Part shown: piece by piece, positions 6,588-8,020 of the stretch
Layout: each line of letters begins with the position of its first letter
How positions within the stretch are numbered: the stretch's first letter is position 1
From: Victivallales bacterium
GTDB lineage: Bacteria; Verrucomicrobiota; Lentisphaeria; Oligosphaerales; Lenti-02
Assembly: GCA_018648945.1 (NCBI GenBank)
Contig: JABGQJ010000342.1
Location: 1 to 8,020 of the forward strand
DNA length: 8,020 nt
Direction of reading: 5' to 3'
Made by a program: the position numbers and the translations under genes
The notes under the pieces: model-generated
Database searches by the model: none
What the model was told of the DNA's origin: nothing
The model's input: the letters and a program-made list of their open reading frames with translations, nothing else

Positions 6588-7304
6588 TCACTCGTGCAGA
6601 ACGATGGCGCGGAGGCCGCGGAGCGTGAAATCCGTCGGGCCAAGCTCGACCTGCGGGAGGTGCTTGGCGAAGTAGGGGGCTTCGCCACCGACGGCGAGGA
6701 CCGGGCAATCCGGAGCGGCGAGAGCCTGCTGGCTTCGCCGGACAAGGCGGCCCACCGCGCCAAGTATGGCAGCGTCGGTGCCAGCCAGGATGGCCTCGGC
6801 GGTGTTGGTGCCGAGGGCGGGTGGTTCGCGGGTGCCGAGCGGGACGAGGGGAAGCTGGGCGGTGTGATCGTGCAGGGCCTGGCGCAGGAGACGGCGACCG
6901 GGAAGGATGGCCCCACCCCGGAACCTGTCGCCTGCGTCCAAGGCTTCGGTGGTGATGGCGGTCCCGCAATCGAGTATGATGACGGGGCCTCCGATCTCGG
7001 TGGCGGCCGCAAGATTGGCCAGGCGGTCGGCCCCGAGAGTACTGGGATCGACCGGAGAGAAGTCCACGAAGGGAACATCGCTTAGGGCCAGGAAGTGCAG
7101 GCGTGGGAACCGAGCGGCCAGGGCAGTACGGGCGGGGGGGACCACGGAAGCGGCGAGTCCCGGGCAAGTGGCGAGCTCGGCAAGCCCAGCGCAGTCAACC
7201 AAACTCTCGGTGGGCACAGTGATGACGTCCGAGAGCGTGCCGTCCGTTGCGAGACGGGCCAGCTGCGTATTGGTGTTGCCGATATTGAGAAGGAGGGTGG
7301 GCAA
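6588..7304 (-). CDS. coaX: Type III pantothenate kinase
   Basis: The family phosphorylates pantothenate with ATP, the first committed step of coenzyme A synthesis, in the cytoplasm. The 238 residues are near the usual 240-260. Visible motifs: [12 protein letters not shown] at residues 5-16 (phosphate motif), GADRLAN at 91-97 with D93, [14 protein letters not shown] at 110-123 with D112, [12 protein letters not shown] at 128-139, TAQLP at 148-152, [12 protein letters not shown] at 164-175, and a TLRGL end. Residue 7 is Asn where the family normally has an Asp (D-x-G-N-T), which may affect metal or phosphate binding. The start must be TTG at 7304: an in-frame TAG at 7331-7329 blocks extension and the protein has no internal Met. 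GGAG at 7316-7313, eight bases upstream, supports it. The gene is divergent from the small Cys-protein gene and precedes the repeat-protein gene on the same strand. Identity is firm; activity is less certain because of N7. Confidence 0.92.
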   Translation of the reverse strand: MPTLLLNIGNTNTQLARLATDGTLSDVITVPTESLVDCAGLAELATCPGLAASVVPPARTALAARFPRLHFLALSDVPFVDFSPVDPSTLGADRLANLAAATEIGGPVIILDCGTAITTEALDAGDRFRGGAILPGRRLLRQALHDHTAQLPLVPLGTREPPALGTNTAEAILAGTDAAILGAVGRLVRRSQQALAAPDCPVLAVGGEAPYFAKHLPQVELGPTDFTLRGLRAIVLHE

Positions 7305-7312
7305 GGGTGCGA

Positions 7313-7316
7313 CTCC
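7313..7316 (-). promoter_or_regulatory. Shine-Dalgarno site supporting the TTG start of coaX
   Basis: The minus strand reads GGAG, then eight bases, then TTG at 7304. No ATG or GTG start is available between the upstream stop at 7331-7329 and the conserved N-terminal motif, so this site and the TTG define the start. Confidence 0.7.
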
Positions 7317-7331
7317 GTGGTTTCTCGGCTA

Positions 7332-7339
7332 CTGTACAG
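7332..7339. repeat. 8-bp palindrome CTGTACAG in the coaX/Cys-protein divergent spacer
   Basis: A perfect palindrome sits near the middle of the 66-bp gap between two divergent start codons. Both promoters must overlap this gap or the adjacent coding ends, so a bound regulator could affect both genes. An 8-bp palindrome is weak evidence alone. Confidence 0.3.
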
Positions 7340-7370
7340 CGAACAACAACCTCGGACAATGGAGGCCACC

Positions 7371-7685
7371 ATGGCTCGCGTACAGGTGAACCCAGGAATC
7401 TGCGGCCTGACTTCGACTCTGGAGGTCGCTCTCGGCGACGATGGCATGTGCGAATTCAAGGGCGAGAGCATGTGCCCCCATGTGCAGGCCCTGACCGAGG
7501 GACTGACTGGCGTCGATCCCTACGGCGAGATCTCGTTTGCCGGGGACGGTCCCCGGATTCTGGCCGCTGCGCAGCAGTTGCTGCCGCATCCCGCGTGCCC
7601 CGTGCCCTGTGCGTTGCTGAAGGCCGTGGAAGTGACTGCCGGCTTGGCGTTGCCGGCGGATGTGGCTGTGACGGTATCCACCTGA
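7371..7685 (+). CDS. Small conserved five-cysteine protein (DUF6951-like)
   Basis: A 104-residue protein without a signal peptide or membrane segment, so probably cytoplasmic; function unknown. It begins [12 protein letters not shown], and its distal part reads [20 protein letters not shown], followed by ALPADV. NPGxCG near the start and CPVPxxxLKAxEVxAGLALPxDV near the end match a small family that I recall as DUF6951; the name is from memory. Cysteines lie at 11, 26, 35, 76 and 80; C11, C35 and C76 look like the family-conserved ones, suggesting metal or cluster binding or redox chemistry, by inference. ATG 7371 is chosen because GGAGG at 7361-7365 precedes it by five bases; ATG 7359 is possible and would add four residues. 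Longer N-terminal extension only reads antisense through coaX. The stop is 14 bp before the sulfatase start, suggesting one transcript. Confidence 0.8.
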   Translation: MARVQVNPGICGLTSTLEVALGDDGMCEFKGESMCPHVQALTEGLTGVDPYGEISFAGDGPRILAAAQQLLPHPACPVPCALLKAVEVTAGLALPADVAVTVST

Positions 7686-7699
7686 TCCAGGAGAAGAGC

Positions 7700-8020
7700 A
7701 TGCCGAATGGAACCGTCAGTCGTCGTGGGTTCCTGGCCCGAGCTGGAGCCGTTGCCCTTGCCTCTGCCCTGCCGTCGCGGGCGCAGGAAAAGCGTCCGCC
7801 CAATGTGGTGTTGATCTATACGGACGATCAGGGCTATGCGGATGCCGCCTGTTACGGGGCTGACTACCCCACGCCCAACCTGGATCGCCTGGCGAAGGAG
7901 GGGGTCCGGTTCACCGACTACTACTCGCCCTATGCCTCTTGCTCGCCTTCACGGGCGGGGGTGCTGACCGGGTGCTACCCGCCACGGGTGAGTATGAACC
8001 ATGTGCTGGGGCCTGGCTCG
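7700..8020 (+). CDS. Tat-exported Cys-type sulfatase, N-terminal part (gene continues off the right edge)
   Basis: Sulfatases hydrolyse sulfate esters. This one is probably exported and could remove sulfate from glycans; the substrate cannot be read from 107 residues. SRRGFLA at residues 7-13 is a twin-arginine signal, followed by a hydrophobic alanine-rich stretch and a likely cleavage at SRA/Q near residue 28. [15 protein letters not shown] at 34-48 is the alkaline-phosphatase-superfamily start, with metal ligands D42 and D43. [20 protein letters not shown] at 56-75 is typical of arylsulfatases. CSPSR at 81-85 is the C-x-[PS]-x-R motif whose Cys81 is converted to formylglycine. That step needs a maturase (FGE or anSME type), which is not in this window. 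The start ATG has AGGAG at 7689-7693, six bases upstream. It sits 14 bp behind the small Cys-protein gene. The catalytic remainder lies beyond the edge. Confidence 0.95.
   Translation, partial: MPNGTVSRRGFLARAGAVALASALPSRAQEKRPPNVVLIYTDDQGYADAACYGADYPTPNLDRLAKEGVRFTDYYSPYASCSPSRAGVLTGCYPPRVSMNHVLGPGS

Noticed and set aside
6258..7085. 275-codon plus-strand open frame
   Set aside because: It is antisense to coaX and to the start of the repeat-protein gene and shows only Gly/Ala/Arg-rich shadow composition.
7095..7370. N-terminal extension of the small Cys-protein frame
   Set aside because: It only reads antisense through the start of coaX; the conserved NPGxCG start and GGAGG place translation at 7371.
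1..8020. tRNA, rRNA, CRISPR array, insertion sequence or phage gene
   Set aside because: I saw no cloverleaf-like segment, regularly spaced direct repeats, transposase motif or phage-type gene; the repeats present are short and isolated.

Overview
This is a GC-rich (clearly above 60 %) bacterial chromosomal segment carrying six protein-coding genes, two of them cut by the window edges. Evidence for a bacterium comes from good Shine-Dalgarno sites, a type I GAPDH, a type III pantothenate kinase and Sec/Tat signal peptides. A DUF6259-like glycoside-hydrolase protein, a Tat-exported Cys-type sulfatase, a large exported HEAT-repeat protein and a possible 'SAGFQPA' intergenic repeat together recall the Planctomycetes-Verrucomicrobia-Lentisphaerae group or neighbouring phyla such as Hydrogenedentes or Armatimonadota. 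That placement is inference; the window has no rRNA or other phylogenetic marker that I could resolve.

Layout. 1-591 (minus): N-terminal 197 residues of glyceraldehyde-3-phosphate dehydrogenase (gap), running off the left edge. 592-911: a 320-bp divergent intergenic region rich in short inverted and tandem repeats. 912-3545 (plus): an exported 877-residue DUF6259-like TIM-barrel protein, with a carbohydrate-binding-like jelly-roll apparently inserted between the barrel and the C-terminal beta domain. 3546-3609: a convergent spacer with a hairpin. 3610-6438 (minus): an exported 942-residue HEAT/TPR-like repeat protein. 6439-6587: a 149-bp spacer with a dyad and a weak candidate promoter. 6588-7304 (minus): type III pantothenate kinase (coaX) starting at TTG. 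7305-7370: a divergent spacer with an 8-bp palindrome. 7371-7685 (plus): a 104-residue five-cysteine protein that I recall as DUF6951-like. 7700 to the right edge (plus): the N-terminus of a Tat-exported sulfatase, 14 bp behind the small Cys protein and probably in one operon with it.

How the genes relate. gap (glycolysis) and coaX (CoA synthesis) are housekeeping genes. The DUF6259-like protein and the sulfatase fit the breakdown of complex, possibly sulfated, glycans outside the cytoplasm, with the products entering central metabolism; nothing in the sequence proves a shared pathway. No tRNA, rRNA, CRISPR array, transposase or phage gene was seen. I found no clear new multi-gene system. The points most worth following up are the small cysteine protein coupled to the sulfatase, the Asp-to-Asn change in the CoaX phosphate motif, the apparent nested domain in the hydrolase, and the structured gap/hydrolase intergenic region.
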